Assembly (NCBI GenBank): GCA_029204225.1
Contig: CM055096.1
Coordinates: 6,446,316-6,510,315 of the forward strand
Direction of reading: 5' to 3'
DNA from: Diphasiastrum complanatum
Lineage: Eukaryota > Streptophyta > Lycopodiopsida > Lycopodiales > Lycopodiaceae
DNA: 64,000 bases
Positions 38,266-50,304 of this stretch are shown here, one piece after another. The stretch's first letter is position 1, and each line of letters starts with the position of its first letter. A program made the position numbers and the translations under genes. Under the pieces are notes generated by a model. The model was not told the DNA's origin, did no database searches, and worked only from the letters and a program-made list of their open reading frames with translations.

Positions 38266-38965
38266 ACTAGCGGCGACGAGTACATCTCAAATGAGTTCAA
38301 GGATTATTGCTCAGCCAACGACATCGAACAATAGTTTGCTGCTTCCTATTCTCCACAGTCAAATGGACAAGTAGAAAGGAAGAACATGACCTTAGTCGAG
38401 TCTACAAAATACATGATAACTCATGCTTCGTTGGCCACATCATTCTGGCAACATGCTATATCAACAACGGCTTATGTGCAGAACCGATGAATAACTGAAG
38501 GCTTACCTGACAACAAAAGTCCTCATGAGGTTTGAATCGGATTCAGACCTTTATTAAAATATTTGAGAGTATTTGGATGCACTACTTATGCTCATGTCCC
38601 AAAGGACAAAAAAAAAAAATTGGATGAGCATTCATCAAGACTATTTTTGTTGGATATTACACTCTGATTAAATGTAGACTGTACAATATAGACACCTATA
38701 AAGTTCTTACTAACAGGGATGTCACTTTTATCGAAGATCAGTTTATTGATTTGAAGGGCAAGGACCAGATACAGTCTACAATTTCTACCCTGACAATTGA
38801 GTCTTTTCGGAAGGTAATTTCTATTCCTTCCATTAGTCACTCTGTGCATTCAGACCCAGAAGAAGACGAAGAAGCTGCAACCCAAGAGCAACCAACACAA
38901 CCACAAAGTCGGATTTTGCAACCAGAAACTTCAACTGGAAGATCAACAAGAATTCGAACTCAACT
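38266..38965 (+). pseudogene. Copia integrase fragment
   Basis: Starts at SGDEYISNEFKDYCSAND, corresponding to the second catalytic Asp region of copia integrase. It continues with SYSPQSNGQVERKNMTLVE (catalytic Glu present), MITHASLATSFWQHAISTTA, SPHEV, LRVFGCTTYAHVPKDKKKKL and the post-integrase linker. Many stops interrupt it. It joins the end of element C near 38,965, so one element truncated the other. Confidence 0.8.
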
Positions 38966-40225
38966 TTCTTCAAAGAGGTCTTCTTCTTCATAGCTCTCAG
39001 GCATTGTGGCGTCGAACTGCTTTGGTGATTTGATAGCTTTCCCGACCCGAATTGTGGCTGGTGAGACTTCAACTTGAGGTTGCTGGTTAACCTGAAAAGA
39101 GTCGTCAGAACCAGTAGGAGTATCATGGAACTGTTCGAATCCTCTTCCAGGGGATTGGAATTCCTAGGGCTTTGGAGCATGACAAAAACTTCTGAGGCCC
39201 CAAGGGTGCTGGAATCATCCAACATAAAACAGCTTCTGTGTGTGGGGGTGAGGTGGCCTGGGCAGCTGTGATGGGAATGGTAGCCCCAATGTTCACAGAC
39301 TGTCCTTGAGAGGAAGCAGAGGCGAGGGAAACATTAAAGGTGGGGAGAATAGGTAATTTAGTGGGGGGTGGAAGCACAGCTATAGATGTTTGCCTAGTAG
39401 GACATCGTGACGTGGAAGGCAAGTCAAGAATGACGATCTCACTGCGTGGACGATGTTGACTATGTGAGTTGGATGCCTGATGAGATAATTCAGTTGGTGC
39501 TTCTTTATAGATAGAAAGCACGGAATCCATATAAAACCCATGGATTTTACTTTCAAGGTGGGAGGCTACTAGGAGAGATAACAAAGGGCCAGCAACAAAT
39601 TGCTACTTCGTATTGCTCTTGATGGCTCGTTTGAGCTCTCCAAAAATGGTCTTGAACAAGTTATATGGTTCAAGAGGAGCCTTGGCTATTTGACATAAGA
39701 CTCAACTATCCTATGCAAAATCTGGGAAGTAATATGATCTTTTCTGAGGTTGCCAACCATCAGGAAATTGTTAAGGAACTGAGCAACATTGAGAATGGCA
39801 AGATCAGTAATGGCTTCTAGAAGGTAGTCGTCATTAGTCCAGTGCAAATCATTTGTAATGTCAATATAAGGCTTAATAGCCTGTTTGGCTTGCTTATCAT
39901 TTGGTGAGGCTTGGGTACCAGATGCTATCCCTATGGCAGCAAGGGCGGCCTCAGTCACGTGCACCTTGTGTGTGGCTCCTTGGAAAGTAATGTAAAACTT
40001 GGATTTCTCCTCCTTCCAAGTACTGAAGGCAAGAATGATAAAATCCATGTTGATTCTCCCTGAGAAGGCTCTCTCATGAATACCCATTGCGGTAAGCAGA
40101 GGCTCCGCAACGGTCATCCATTAAGTGATCATGCTTGTGCTAGGAAGGATCATGATATTCGTTGCAGATGGGCCATCATGATGGATAGTATAACGTGGCG
40201 ACTGAGACGTATCTGTGGAAGACAT
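38966..40225 (-). pseudogene. Extra ORF of gypsy C downstream of integrase
   Basis: ATG at 40,225 gives MSSTDTSQS, matching the ORF starts in D (54,366) and E (48,594). The frame at 40,117-39,686 encodes MTVAEPLLTAMGIHERAFSG, KFYITFQGATHKVHVTEAAL and VAQFLNNFLMVGNLRKDHIT. The part at 39,584-39,123 is Ser/Pro-rich. The C-terminal coiled coil present in D and E is lost at the truncation near 38,966. No signal peptide or membrane segment is visible. The product is unknown; its presence in four elements in one window argues that it was maintained while the elements were active. Confidence 0.65.
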
Positions 40226-40994
40226 GATGGAAAAGGACAGAGACTAAAAGTAATAGGCAAGTGTATATCAAAAAATAGTACAGAAAGTTTTGAAGGCTTT
40301 GGTCCCTGGAAAAACTGGCAAGATTTTCACTAGCACAAGTGAGGAATTAATTGAATTCAGCCCACTTATAGGTGAATTTGGAGGGTCCATTACACCGAAT
40401 ACTAATTTGGCTGATCAGTTCTGAACAAAAAATTTGCAAGCTTGCTTTGTACTGTGAAAATAGGCTATAAAAATCTCGGCGAAGGTTTCTGAGGTGCTGA
40501 AACCATCCGCCAAACATTTTTCAGGACTGGCGAAGGAGGAACCTTCTCCCAAGAGGGTCCTTTGCCCAAGTACTATCATAAATGCAACTTTTCAAGATCT
40601 GAACCTATAGCCAACCTAATTTTGACATTTTAAGACCATCTAGCATGTCAACGAAGGTTTCTGAGGAGACTAAGGTGCTCGACAAAGGTTCTCAAAATGG
40701 CATATCGTTGATCATTCGCCTAACTAAAAAACAAGTACTTTTTTTTGGAAAAGAACCTTCGCCCAAGTCAGTATAGATATATCTGAAGTGGATGTACAAT
40801 CTGAAAGTTCAGCGAAGGTTTCCAATACTGTATAGGCAACATATGACCAAAAGAGTGTTTTTTTAAGTCATTTTCCATCAAAACTATCTTTTTGAAAATA
40901 CTTTCCTTTCTCTTTTTCCACTCTGATGACTTTTCTGACTTTTGCTCATCAGCCTTTCCTCATTTTTTTTTTTAACTGTCTTTTCCAAACAAAA
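40226..40994 (-). other. Non-coding spacer of gypsy C with GGCGAAGGTT motifs
   Basis: No open frame of note. It contains repeated GGCGAAGGTT-like motifs in both orientations near 40,478, 40,529-40,545, 40,650, 40,681, 40,754 and 40,811. The same series occurs in the same places in element D (54,601-54,960). Confidence 0.7.
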
Positions 40995-42121
40995 TTAACA
41001 ATTAAGTAGTGAAAACAAAAAATTGAAAAAAAATAAAAATAAAAAATCATTTGGATCATGCTTATTGAATTGGCGGAGTAGCTGCCAAAATTGGCTTAAT
41101 CGGCTGTCATTCACAGGAGTATCAAACCATTTTCCGTCCAAGTGCTCAAGAGTCACTGTTCCATAGTTTAGGATTTCCTTCACTTTATACAGGCCTTCAC
41201 CGATAAACTTCATTTTTTTCTTGATCAGCTTGGTTTTGTACATCAATGCGAGATCTCCTGCTTTCAGATCCTTTTTGTGTAATCGACAATCATGCCATGC
41301 CTTACGGCGGGCTTTCTCTACTGCTAACGCATGAACTACCATCAATCTTGTTTCACACAATTTGTGCAACGCTTCATGACGTAGTTGTAAATATTTATCA
41401 TCATTTAACCATTCTGTTGCTGCTATGCGTAAAGATGGTATTAAAAATTCAATTGGCATGACAACATCTTGACCATAAACCAGTTGAAAGGGTGTTTGAT
41501 TTGTTTTTTGTAAGCAGTTCTGAATGCTTATAATGATGCATGAAGTTTATGTTCCCAATCAGATTGACTCACTTCAACTGTTTTCGTCATAATAGTGCAT
41601 AGAATCTTATTGGAAGATTTAGCTTGGCCATTCCCTCTGGAATAATAAGAAATACTAAATCTGTGTTTAACAAAAAAATCTTCCAATAAACACTTTATCG
41701 TTTGATTAACAAAGTGTGTACCCCGGTCATTGACAATCTTGATCGGACATCCAAATCTGATAATAATATTATCATAGAGAAACTTGGCCATAGATTTCGC
41801 ATCAACAACTTTGACAACTTTGGCTTCAACCCACTTGGTTATATAATCAGTTACTACGATAATGTATCGGACTTGAGATCCTCGCGCGGCAGGATGAATA
41901 GGACCAACATAATCCAGTCCCCATTTTTCAAATGGCGCTTGCGATAAAACTGGATGTAAGGGTTCATAGTTCTGTCTAGTAGGCTGTCGTGCTCGCTGGC
42001 AAACATCACATGTCTGAATATAATTTTTTGTGTTCTTGTGAAGCGTAGGCCACCAACAACCTGATTGCAAAGTTTGTGAATAGTAATATCTGTAGAGAAG
42101 TGTCTCCGCCCATGTCATCAT
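40995..42121 (-). pseudogene. Gypsy C integrase
   Basis: Frames at 42,121-41,528 and 41,459-40,995, broken between them. It has the zinc-binding end TCDVCQRARQPTRQNY, core WGLDYVGPIHP (first Asp) and IVNDRGTHFVNQ (second Asp). The Glu position reads NGQAKSSNK, with AAA at 41,630-41,628. The C-terminal part includes RRKAWHDCRLHKKDLKAGDL and an SH3-like end (LTLEHLDGKWFDTPVN). The Glu-to-Lys change would abolish strand transfer in the DDE family. Confidence 0.88.
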
Positions 42122-42289
42122 GTGAAAACATGATTAAATATGGTATTTCATGCGGTAAAACACATCTGCGTAGAATATTGTATGATCCACGACGATTCAA
42201 TTGTCCTGCAGTCAATTGATAAGGTTGAGCCTTATGAATCAATTGCCTCTTCTGTACTTTTGTCAAAGATTCATTCGGTTTTCCTAGCA

Positions 42290-42800
42290 TCAGGTACTCA
42301 ACACTGCCCACTCGAGTACTACTTTTACATAGAATAATGCAACATCTGGTAATTCATCATCCACTTCAGTATTAACTGGTGCAGATTCAATTTGTGAAAC
42401 ATGGTCGGCTAGATAATGTTGCTTCCCCTTTCGAACTACAATTCGAATGTCAAATTTAGTCAATAAAAGTAACCATCTTGCAATACGCCCAGTGTTGCAC
42501 ATCTTGTTTACCAAGTAAAGTAACAATTGGTGATTTGTATAAAATGCAAAGTGCATTTCCATAAAGTAATGACAAAATTTTCGTACAGGTAATGACGAAA
42601 TTTTCATAAGGTAATAACAAAATTTTCGTACAGAAAAAATCATGGCTAACACTTCACATTCTGTTGTTGAATAGTTCTTCTCCGGATCTATAAGCTGTCT
42701 GCTTGCAAATCGTATTGGATAGTCTTTCTTATAGTCACCTCGCTGCATCAAATTTGATCCAATTGCATATTTTGAGGCATCAGTGTGAACATGAAACTTA
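42290..42800 (-). pseudogene. Gypsy C RNase H
   Basis: Contains HVHTDASKYAIGSNLMQRGD, then YPIRFASRQLIDPEKNYSTT, ALVFYT-like FAFYTNHQLLLYLVNKMCN and ADHVSQIESAPVNTEVDDEL. The TDHQ motif is altered to TNHQ. A local duplication around 42,556-42,640 repeats VRKFCYYLM/VRKFCHYFM in frame, about 13 residues. Confidence 0.85.
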
Positions 42801-42920
42801 ATTGTCCAATCTGGAGAACGCAGTATTGGTGCTAAAATTAATGCTTTTTTAATTTTTCAAAGGCTTCTAATGCCTCTACTGTCCAAATAGGAACAATAGT
42901 CAGTTTGTATATAGGTCTTG

Positions 42921-43800
42921 CTAAACCGCAAAGAAGATAATAAAAATTCGATAGTAGTTCGCATGACCCATAAACACATAAAGTCCACGAATTGTTGTTG
43001 GCGGTGGCAATTCCACAATAACCTTGAAATTAGAATAATATGTGGCAATGCCATGTCTCGATATCATATGCCCAAGCACAACTCCGTGGGGAACCCATAT
43101 CTGGCATTTTTCTGGATTCAAGGAAATTTGATACTTGAGACATCTTTCAAATACTTTCTCCAATCGATCCAGGTGGTCTATATTTGTACTATGGACTCCC
43201 AGGTCATCCAAGTAAATTTCAAGAAATTTTTGTAGATAATCTTTATAAGCAGATTGCATTACTCATTGGAACGAACTTGGCGCATTACAGAGTCCAAACG
43301 ACATTACTATGTAAGCATAGGTGCCCCATTCTGTTGCAAAAGTTGTTTTGTGGCGATCTACAGGTGCAATCTTGACCTGGTTGTAACCACTAAATCCATC
43401 CAGAAAACTGTAAGTTTCCGCTCCAACAAGGCGGTCCAAAATGCTTTCAGTAAAAGGTAACAAAAAGTGATCTTTCCTCATCACTTTGTTCAAGGTCTTG
43501 AGATTCACACAAATTCTCAATTTCCCATTCTTCTTAGGAACAATGACAATCGGTGAAACCCATTCGATATGCTCAATATCATAAATGAAATCCGCGTCAA
43601 GTAGTCTCTGAAGCTCTTTCTTTATCAGATCCGCAACATTAGGATTACAGCGATAGAACTTTGTAACCTTTGGAACTGCATGAGGTACTAAAGGTATGGT
43701 ATGTTTAGTAACTGATGTCGGAATACCCTTCAGATCTTGATAAGTCCATGCAAAACAATCTTGATACTTAATAAGTAACGTTCAGAGTGCTTGATATCAT
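42921..43800 (-). pseudogene. Gypsy C reverse transcriptase
   Basis: Motifs in order: GIPTSVTKHTIPLVP near 43,725, WVSPIVIVPKKNGKLRI near 43,555-43,505, TYSFLDGFSGYNQVKIAP, ATEWGTYAYIVMSFGLCNAP, a stop at about 43,262, then KDYLQKFLEIYLDDLGVHS (catalytic YLDD near 43,205) and LNPEKCQIWVPHGVVLGHMI. One stop inside the finger-palm region and one after NYYRIFIIF break it. Confidence 0.88.
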
Positions 43801-43913
43801 TCAGGATTAAGTTGTGATCCAACTTGTACAATCTTTTCTGGTTCTCCTGGTTCAACAAGATTCATAGGCTGTGTCCTAGCTGGGCCATCATAAACATCTC
43901 TCGATTATGGCAC

Positions 43914-45930
43914 CTATTCTTCGGGTTCATGATGTGCTTTGGGTAACATGATAACCACATCATCCAGTTTATAACGTTGAAAATGTTCGGGCATATCATG
44001 CTGGACTACATCTGCTTGTTCTTTGTCAAAAGGACTTGTCTTGGATCTTTGCTTAGCCTTCTTAGCAGGAATTGATCGTGGAGGTGATGACTTTTGAGAA
44101 GATAAACTCTTCTTAGAAGGTGAAGACTTCCTAGACGATGATGCCTTGCTAGAACTCTGACTTGTAGAATTATCCTTGACTTTTTCTTTGTCTTTATCCA
44201 GTAAGGGTGGCACATTCTTTGAATCAATCTTTTGAGTAGGATTTTCTTAGCATTCATATTTGTATGTGAATTTTTCGGTGACTACAATGGTGAAGAACGA
44301 ACTTCGGCTGTTGCTCTAGCAGCTTCAAGCTCCTCTTCTTCTTGTAGATGTTTAATCCACTGCCTCATATCTTGATATCTTTTTTTTTCTGCATGAAGAT
44401 TTGGATAGACTCTAGATGTTGTTGGTATATCAGTTAATGGTATAGAATCAGCAAGTACTGGATCTGCTACTGGTTCTTTCTGCTTCTGTGCTCTGGTGAC
44501 ACCATCAAGAATACACTTGGTTTATTCTGAGCTACTAGTCTTTGCTTGATTGTTATCAGATTTATAGGAGCTGTGGCTCTGGTTTTGTTGGACACTCCTT
44601 ATAGCAATGCCCATAACCACAATCACGACAGAATGGTACAAATTCTCCTTTATTTGGATATTCTGCAACTCTCTGATTTTCTCCACATGCAAAGCATCCA
44701 AGTGGTGCTCTGGTCCAGTTTCTAGATGCTTGTTGTTGTGCGGCAACATAAATAACATATTGGTCTGAAGATCCACCTTCTTGATTATTACCATAGTTCC
44801 ATTGCTCAGCACTTTTGTAAGGTTCTGGTTCCATCATATTGGCAGGAGGAGCGGGATGCTTTGGTGGGGCAGGTAAGGCTAACCGTTTCGGGTATCCAAG
44901 AGTAGATTGTCGAGGTCTAGCTGTTGGATTTCCTCCATAATGTGGTTCTTGATATCCCATCTGGGCATACTGTTGCTGAATCATCTGAGGATTGAAGTTT
45001 CAAAAAGTAGTCTCATGATCAGGCGAATTACACAAATGGCATATACTAATTTTCATTCGTTTTTTCAATCAAAAACACTCATTCATTGTGTAATTTCCTG
45101 TACAAATAGAACACTAGACATTTTTCCTAGTAGGAGAAGTCTTTGCAAACTTCTCAGGTTCCTTGTTCGCTTGTCCATGGAAATCTTCCAATGCTTTGAT
45201 CTTCTCATCAAATTGTGACTGCAACTTTTCCATTTGTTTCTGCTGGTTCTTCTCGAGTTTCTCGAACTCATTGAACATCATTTTTGCAGTAGCGTTGACA
45301 TTCGTTGATGCAATAGTGGTGGATGTCGTAGTGGTCTGCCCTGCTGTATAAGACAACATATTGATATTCGGCTCATCGTCTGAATCTTCATCCTCCTCCC
45401 AAATTGCATCATCCATAGCATTTTGCAAAAGTACGTACTCATTATGGCATTTCAGCTCACGTTTGATCCTTTTAGGTAAACCTGACAAAAACTATATAAT
45501 TATGGCATTTTCGTTAATCAACTTAGGTTCGCACTCAGATATGAGGCATTTTACCCGTTCAATGTAATCTTGTACCATTTCCTACTTTTTCATTTTAATT
45601 TTACTTAAAAGTAGAAAAGGGTCTTCCATAAACTTTCGAGGTTTGAACTGTGTGATAAGGGCTCATTTAACAGTCTCCCAATCTGTACGTTCAGTTTCAT
45701 CTTGATTATAGTACCAATCTTGTGCTGCGTCTGTTAAGGCCATAGGAAAAAAACTTAAGTTTATCATGGAAATTTTTTTTGCCATAGACTTCACAAGATT
45801 CAGAATAGATCTGAAGAAATCTAATTGGATCTGTTAATCCATTGTATTTGGTAGATCCAAAGGGGGGCTCTTCTAACAATGATTGGATTGACTTCCTGAG
45901 GAGCACCTCCAGGGACAGCCATCTTTACAG
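43914..45930 (-). pseudogene. Gypsy C gag and post-gag linker
   Basis: The start near 45,922 (MAVPGGAPQEVNPIIV) is followed by PPFGSTKYNGLTDPIRFLQI and, after shifts, a coiled-coil-like block (FNEFEKLEKNQQKQMEKLQS). Several Cys-rich clusters follow: CSICTGNYTMNEC, CHLCNSPDHE, CFACGENQR and FCRDCGYGHCYKECP. The last resembles a CX2CX3-4HX4C knuckle. The final frame (44,213-43,914) is Ser/Lys-rich and ends YKLDDVVIMLPKAHHEPEE, which is shared with gypsy B. Gag would form the particle and bind RNA. I could not identify the protease active site. Confidence 0.7.
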
Positions 45931-47028
45931 ACTAAATCAAGCAGACAATGAGATTGGATCTAGATTTTCAATCAAAACTATCTCAGATCAGATCTACTAG
46001 ATCTCTTCCACTTGACAAGAATCAAATTCCTATATCGTAAAAAAAATTTCGAAATTCAACCAATCGATACTTCTCAAAAATGAAAAATTTCTCAGAATCA
46101 AAATCAGACTGTATCAGATTTGATCCAAAATTTGACAGGGACTTGATCTAGAAAATAAGAACCTAAAAATAGAACTGGCGAAGGTTCTCTAGGCAAAAAT
46201 TCACTTGGTAAAGGTTCAGTAGTGCTATTTTTGGAAGAAAAAAAAACTCTCAAATCAGGATTTTTTGACAAATTCTATGGAAATAACCTTCGTCGAACTC
46301 TCAGACTCAGAATCTGACACAGATAAAGCTAAGGTAGAACTGGCGAAAAAGCACAGTTTCTGTAGTTTGACGAGGATAAAGATAAAGATTTTCTATGATC
46401 TGGATAGGATAAATGTTTGTCGAACTCAAAAATAATAATTTACTATAAATAGAATGATCTGGAAACTCGGCGAAGGTTCTGACAAAGAATCAAGAGTAAT
46501 ACTGGTCATTTTGCAAAAAAGAGACTTTTTTTTGGCAAAAATATGACAATATAGTGAATCGGATGAACGTTCTTTTTCTGTATTTTTAGGGTTTTGGTGA
46601 TTTTTTTGGTGATTTTTGATGGTTTTTTTGATGTTTCTAGAAATCTACTAGGAAGGATTGTTCACCCTTCAAATTGAAGGTTCTGTGATCAAAATCAAAG
46701 GTGCCTGCAACTCGGCGAATGTTTACTGAAATAGGGCAAAAAGTTATCAGCTTTGATGACGATTTTTGCTCTTTTGACCAAAATCTGACAGATTTGACCG
46801 ATTTTTGTTGTTGTTTCTAATATCTTAGATCCAAATGGATCTTAAGATTGGTGATCTGAATAGCTTTTCCTGTTCCACAATCAGATTAGATTTCAAAGAA
46901 GCAAATCCACTCAAATCAAGCAAAATCACTCCCAAACTAATCCTAAATGCATATTTAACACTATTCATGTCACGACAAGATGCCTAACCATCCAACAAAC
47001 ATGCTGCAAACTGAAAAATTGGTGTAGC
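45931..47028 (-). other. Gypsy C 5' leader with GGCGAAGGTT motifs
   Basis: About 1.1 kb between the primer binding site and gag without a gene. GGCGAAGGTT-type motifs occur near 46,176, 46,288 (inverse), 46,470 and 46,715, with weaker ones near 46,207 and 46,342. The same motif occurs in the spacer after integrase. Confidence 0.65.
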
Positions 47029-47046
47029 TCCCTGGCAACGGTGCCA
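47029..47046 (-). other. Primer binding site of gypsy C
   Basis: The minus strand reads TGGCACCGTTGCCAGGGA immediately downstream of the 5' LTR. This matches, with two changes, the TGGCGCCGTTGCCGGGGA site common in plant gypsy elements, where a tRNA 3' end primes minus-strand DNA synthesis. Confidence 0.85.
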
Positions 47047-47051
47047 AAATT

Positions 47052-47779
47052 TTAGTTTTCTTTTCTTGCCTATCCTCAACCCAAGATCTAATCAATCTAG
47101 CATCGAGGAGATGAAGTTAGTTGTCACGTGTAGATTCGTTCCCATGAGAGGGATAGCATAGTTCAGATTTTTGCATGAATGGAAGATTCACATCTAACTC
47201 TACCATCCATTAACCCTAAGCATTAACACTACATCCATTAACACTAGATCCACAATGAAGATAGCTTATTCTTTCTCTCCCATAAAAAGCATAAGAACAT
47301 GCAATCCCAATAAGAATCAGATCCAACAATTAGCAAAACTCAACAAAAGCATGAGAGATGGAGGAAAAGTGATAGAGAGCAAGGACATTCATAAATACAT
47401 TTCACAAAAGAACCAATCTGCTTTATTGAAATGAAAATATGTACATGTGTAGGAAACTCGAGTTGGTCTCTTTTTATAGTAGAGAGGAGGACCATGGCCT
47501 CTGAATCCTATTGGTCCATTTTTGTCTCCCTAATTATTCAAATTTAAAAAAGAGTGAGAACCATCCAACTTGGAGGGAAACCCAACTTTATTCACTAACT
47601 GACATTTAGGCCATGCAACATTAAAAGTCCTGCAAAAAGACCTAAAGTCCTTTTATTGACTTTTTATTAATCAAATCTCTATGTGATCATTGGGTTGGAC
47701 TTACACACACAGGGTGTCAAATCCCTCTCACTTATTAACTAAGGTTAGGGTTGCCTTGGGGTCTGCAAACCCTCCAACA
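47052..47779 (-). repeat. 5' LTR of gypsy C
   Basis: Begins (minus strand) TGTTGGAGGGTTTGC at 47,779 and runs about 728 bp to the primer binding site. It is homologous to the 3' LTR of E at 50,305-50,850, including CCAACCCAATGATCACATAG and a CTCTACTATAAA promoter-like box near 47,480. The base after its start (47,780) is RNase H sequence of element E, so it inserted there. Confidence 0.88.
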
Positions 47780-48360
47780 GCCATGTCTTTTTTTGTAAAG
47801 AAATTTTGACATTATTATATGGAAACGCACTTTGCATTTTATACAGATCACCAACCGTTACTGTATTTGGTAAACAAGACGTGTAATATCGGGCGCATTG
47901 CGAGATGGTTATTTCTACTGAGCGAATTTGACTTTCTAGTTGTGGTTTGCAAAGGTAAACAACATTATCTTGTAGACCATGTTTCGAGAATCGAATCCGC
48001 ACTAGTTAATACTGAAGTGGATGATGAACTTCCAGATGCTGCGTTATTTTATGTTGAAGCGGTACCTGAGTGGGCAACGGATATTGTTGAGTATCTGATG
48101 CTAGGTCAACCTAATGACTCCTTGACAAAAGTACAAAAGAGACAATTGATTCATAAGGCTCAACCTTATCAATTGATTGCAGGACAATTGTATCATCGCA
48201 AAATGGATAATATTCTTAGTAGATGTGTTTGACCGCATGAAATACCTGATTTAATCATGTTTTCACATGATGGAATGGGCGGAGGACATTTTTCTACAGA
48301 TATCATTGTTCGCAAGCTTTTGCAATCAGGATGTTGGTGGCCTACACTTTATAAAGACAC
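47780..48360 (+). pseudogene. Gypsy E RNase H to integrase start
   Basis: AMSFFVKKF, then a stop, then HYYMETHFAFYTDHQPLLYL, NIGRIARWLFLLSEFDFLVV and DHVSRIESALVNTEVDDELP. After a TGA at 48,230 come the integrase zinc-binding region words FSHDGMGGGHFSTDI and GCWWPTLYKDT. Sequence homology to C stops at about 48,360; the whole integrase core is missing. Confidence 0.87.
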
Positions 48361-48593
48361 CGAAAACTGAACAAGCCTGCAAATTTTGGTCTAGAATTGA
48401 GCAGCCAAACTAGTACATTATCTAATGGACCTTCCAAATCAGCTTATAAAAGAGAAGAATTTGATTTCATTCTTCACTTGTGCTAGCGAAGCTCTTGCCG
48501 ATTTTTCTAGCGACCAAAGCTTTCCAAACCTTCTATACTGCTTTTCGTTATACACTCGCGCCAAATACTTTCAGTTTTTGACCTTGTTCCATC

Positions 48594-49815
48594 ATGTCTT
48601 CTACTGATACTTCTCTTTCGCCTCGTTATACTATCCATCGTGATGTCCCATCTGCAACGAACATCATGATACTTCCTAGCACAAGCATGGTCACTCAGTG
48701 GATGACCGTTGCGGAGCCTCTACTCATTGCAATGTGTATTCATGAGAGGGCCTTCTCGGGATGAATTAGCATGGATTTTATCACTCTTGCCTTCAGTACC
48801 TGGAAGGAGGAGAAATCCAGACTTTATATTCTCTTTCAAGGAGCCACACACAAGGTGCACGAAGCCGCCTTTGCTTTCATAGGGATTTCATCCAGCACTC
48901 AAGCCTCCCCAAACCACAAACATGCCAAACAAGTTATTAAGCCATACATTGATACGACAAGTGACTTATATTGGACAAGATCTGGGGACAAAAAACACAC
49001 TAATTAGCTAAAAGGTTATTCAATTGAACCGCGAGTTGAAGGTTGCTAAACAGCACAAGGCAAAGTCTGAAGTCGAGTTAAAGAAGGCAAACCAATCTAC
49101 TCAACGCCTCGAAGACTATGTGGTGAGCCTTCAAACTTCACTCACGACGGCGCAAGACAAAGTGGACAAAGCTATCCAGGATTCAAAACAGCAAGTGTTA
49201 TTGTTGGCAGGCCAACTAGACCTAGCTGAGCTAGAACGCAAACGTCTTCAAGGTGAACTGGACGCAACCACTCTTGAATGCGATTCCTATTTGCAGACAC
49301 AAGTGCCTAATCGCCCATTCACACTGGACGAAATCAAATACTAGTTCCGGAAAGCTGAAACCTACCGTACTTCACTAGCAAGCTTTCAATAAAAGTTCAA
49401 CAAACTTAAACGTACGGCAACCACTGAGCTTGGCAAGGCGAAAACAATCATTTAGGATTATGGAAATCCAGCCGCTCAGGTGTTGGAATTCGGGCTTCAA
49501 ATTCTAGTTCATGTGATGCCGCAATTCCCCCTTCAACACCAGGATCAGGGAGGCATGGATATAGGATTGGACGGAGCAGAAATCGTAGATACAGCCAATT
49601 CCCAAGCTGATGAAGCCGATCCATCTTCATCGGAGACCAAAATTTTGTTTCAAAAACTGATCACCATCGAGGACCAAATCCAAAAAAAATTGCATCAACA
49701 TCCGCATATATCCTCGAGGGGTGGATGGGTTATTATATTAAAAATTTCTGAGATAGAGACGGAGAAGGAATTGGATAAACTACCGGCATTGGGAGAGCAG
49801 CTCAACAATTTTTGA
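48594..49815 (+). pseudogene. Extra ORF of gypsy E, internally deleted
   Basis: ATG at 48,594 (MSSTDTSLSPRYTIHRDVPS), then a TGA near 48,762 followed by MDFITLAFSTWKEEKSRLYI and ATHKVHEAAFAFIGISSSTQ. After SDLYWT (48,976) about 400 codons present in D are gone. The C-terminal part from 49,024 is a strongly predicted coiled coil (LKVAKQHKAKSEVELKKANQ and VDKAIQDSKQQVLLLAGQLD), followed by an end domain (SSRGGWVIILKISEIETEKE). The stop is TGA at 49,813. Confidence 0.65.
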
Positions 49816-50304
49816 GAAAGCTCCGGATTCCATTACAAGCTACGTTGCCAGCCCTCGGCAATTGCGGGTAGACCCATATTATTTGCCGATGCCACGACGT
49901 AATAAGTGGAAAGATTTGGGCGTGCCATTGGATCAAGTCAGCATCCAGACCCCAAATTGGCCCATCATTCATCAAACATACAATTGGTAGATATCGGTTG
50001 ATTTTATCAAAGCACTTCAATTTTATGATGCTGAGTACCGAAATTCGCCAGATCCAACTGTGCAACAATCGGCAATATTTGCCAATGATTTGTCCAAGTT
50101 GGCATCCATTGCTACCAGATGGGATGACTGCCTACCTCCTTTGGCTTTTTTTTGCACAAATACGATTTAAATACGGAGCGCTTGGAATTCATGGAGAAGG
50201 TGCAGTACCATTTCATCAAAGTATGACGTGAGCAGAACTAGAGCCCAAAGTGAATAAAACCCGTGAGGTGTCGTGGGACCTCCACCAGTTTTGGTGGGGG
50301 ATAC

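Larger units (their letters stand above)
38966..47779 (-). mobile_element. Ty3/gypsy retrotransposon C, 3'-truncated
   Basis: On the minus strand: 5' LTR (47,052-47,779), primer binding site (47,029-47,046), leader, gag, RT, RNase H, integrase (ends 40,995), spacer, and an extra ORF starting at 40,225 that runs to the truncation near 38,966. The 3' LTR is missing. All ORFs contain stops or shifts. Elements D and E are close relatives and together show the complete 3' part. Confidence 0.9.
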
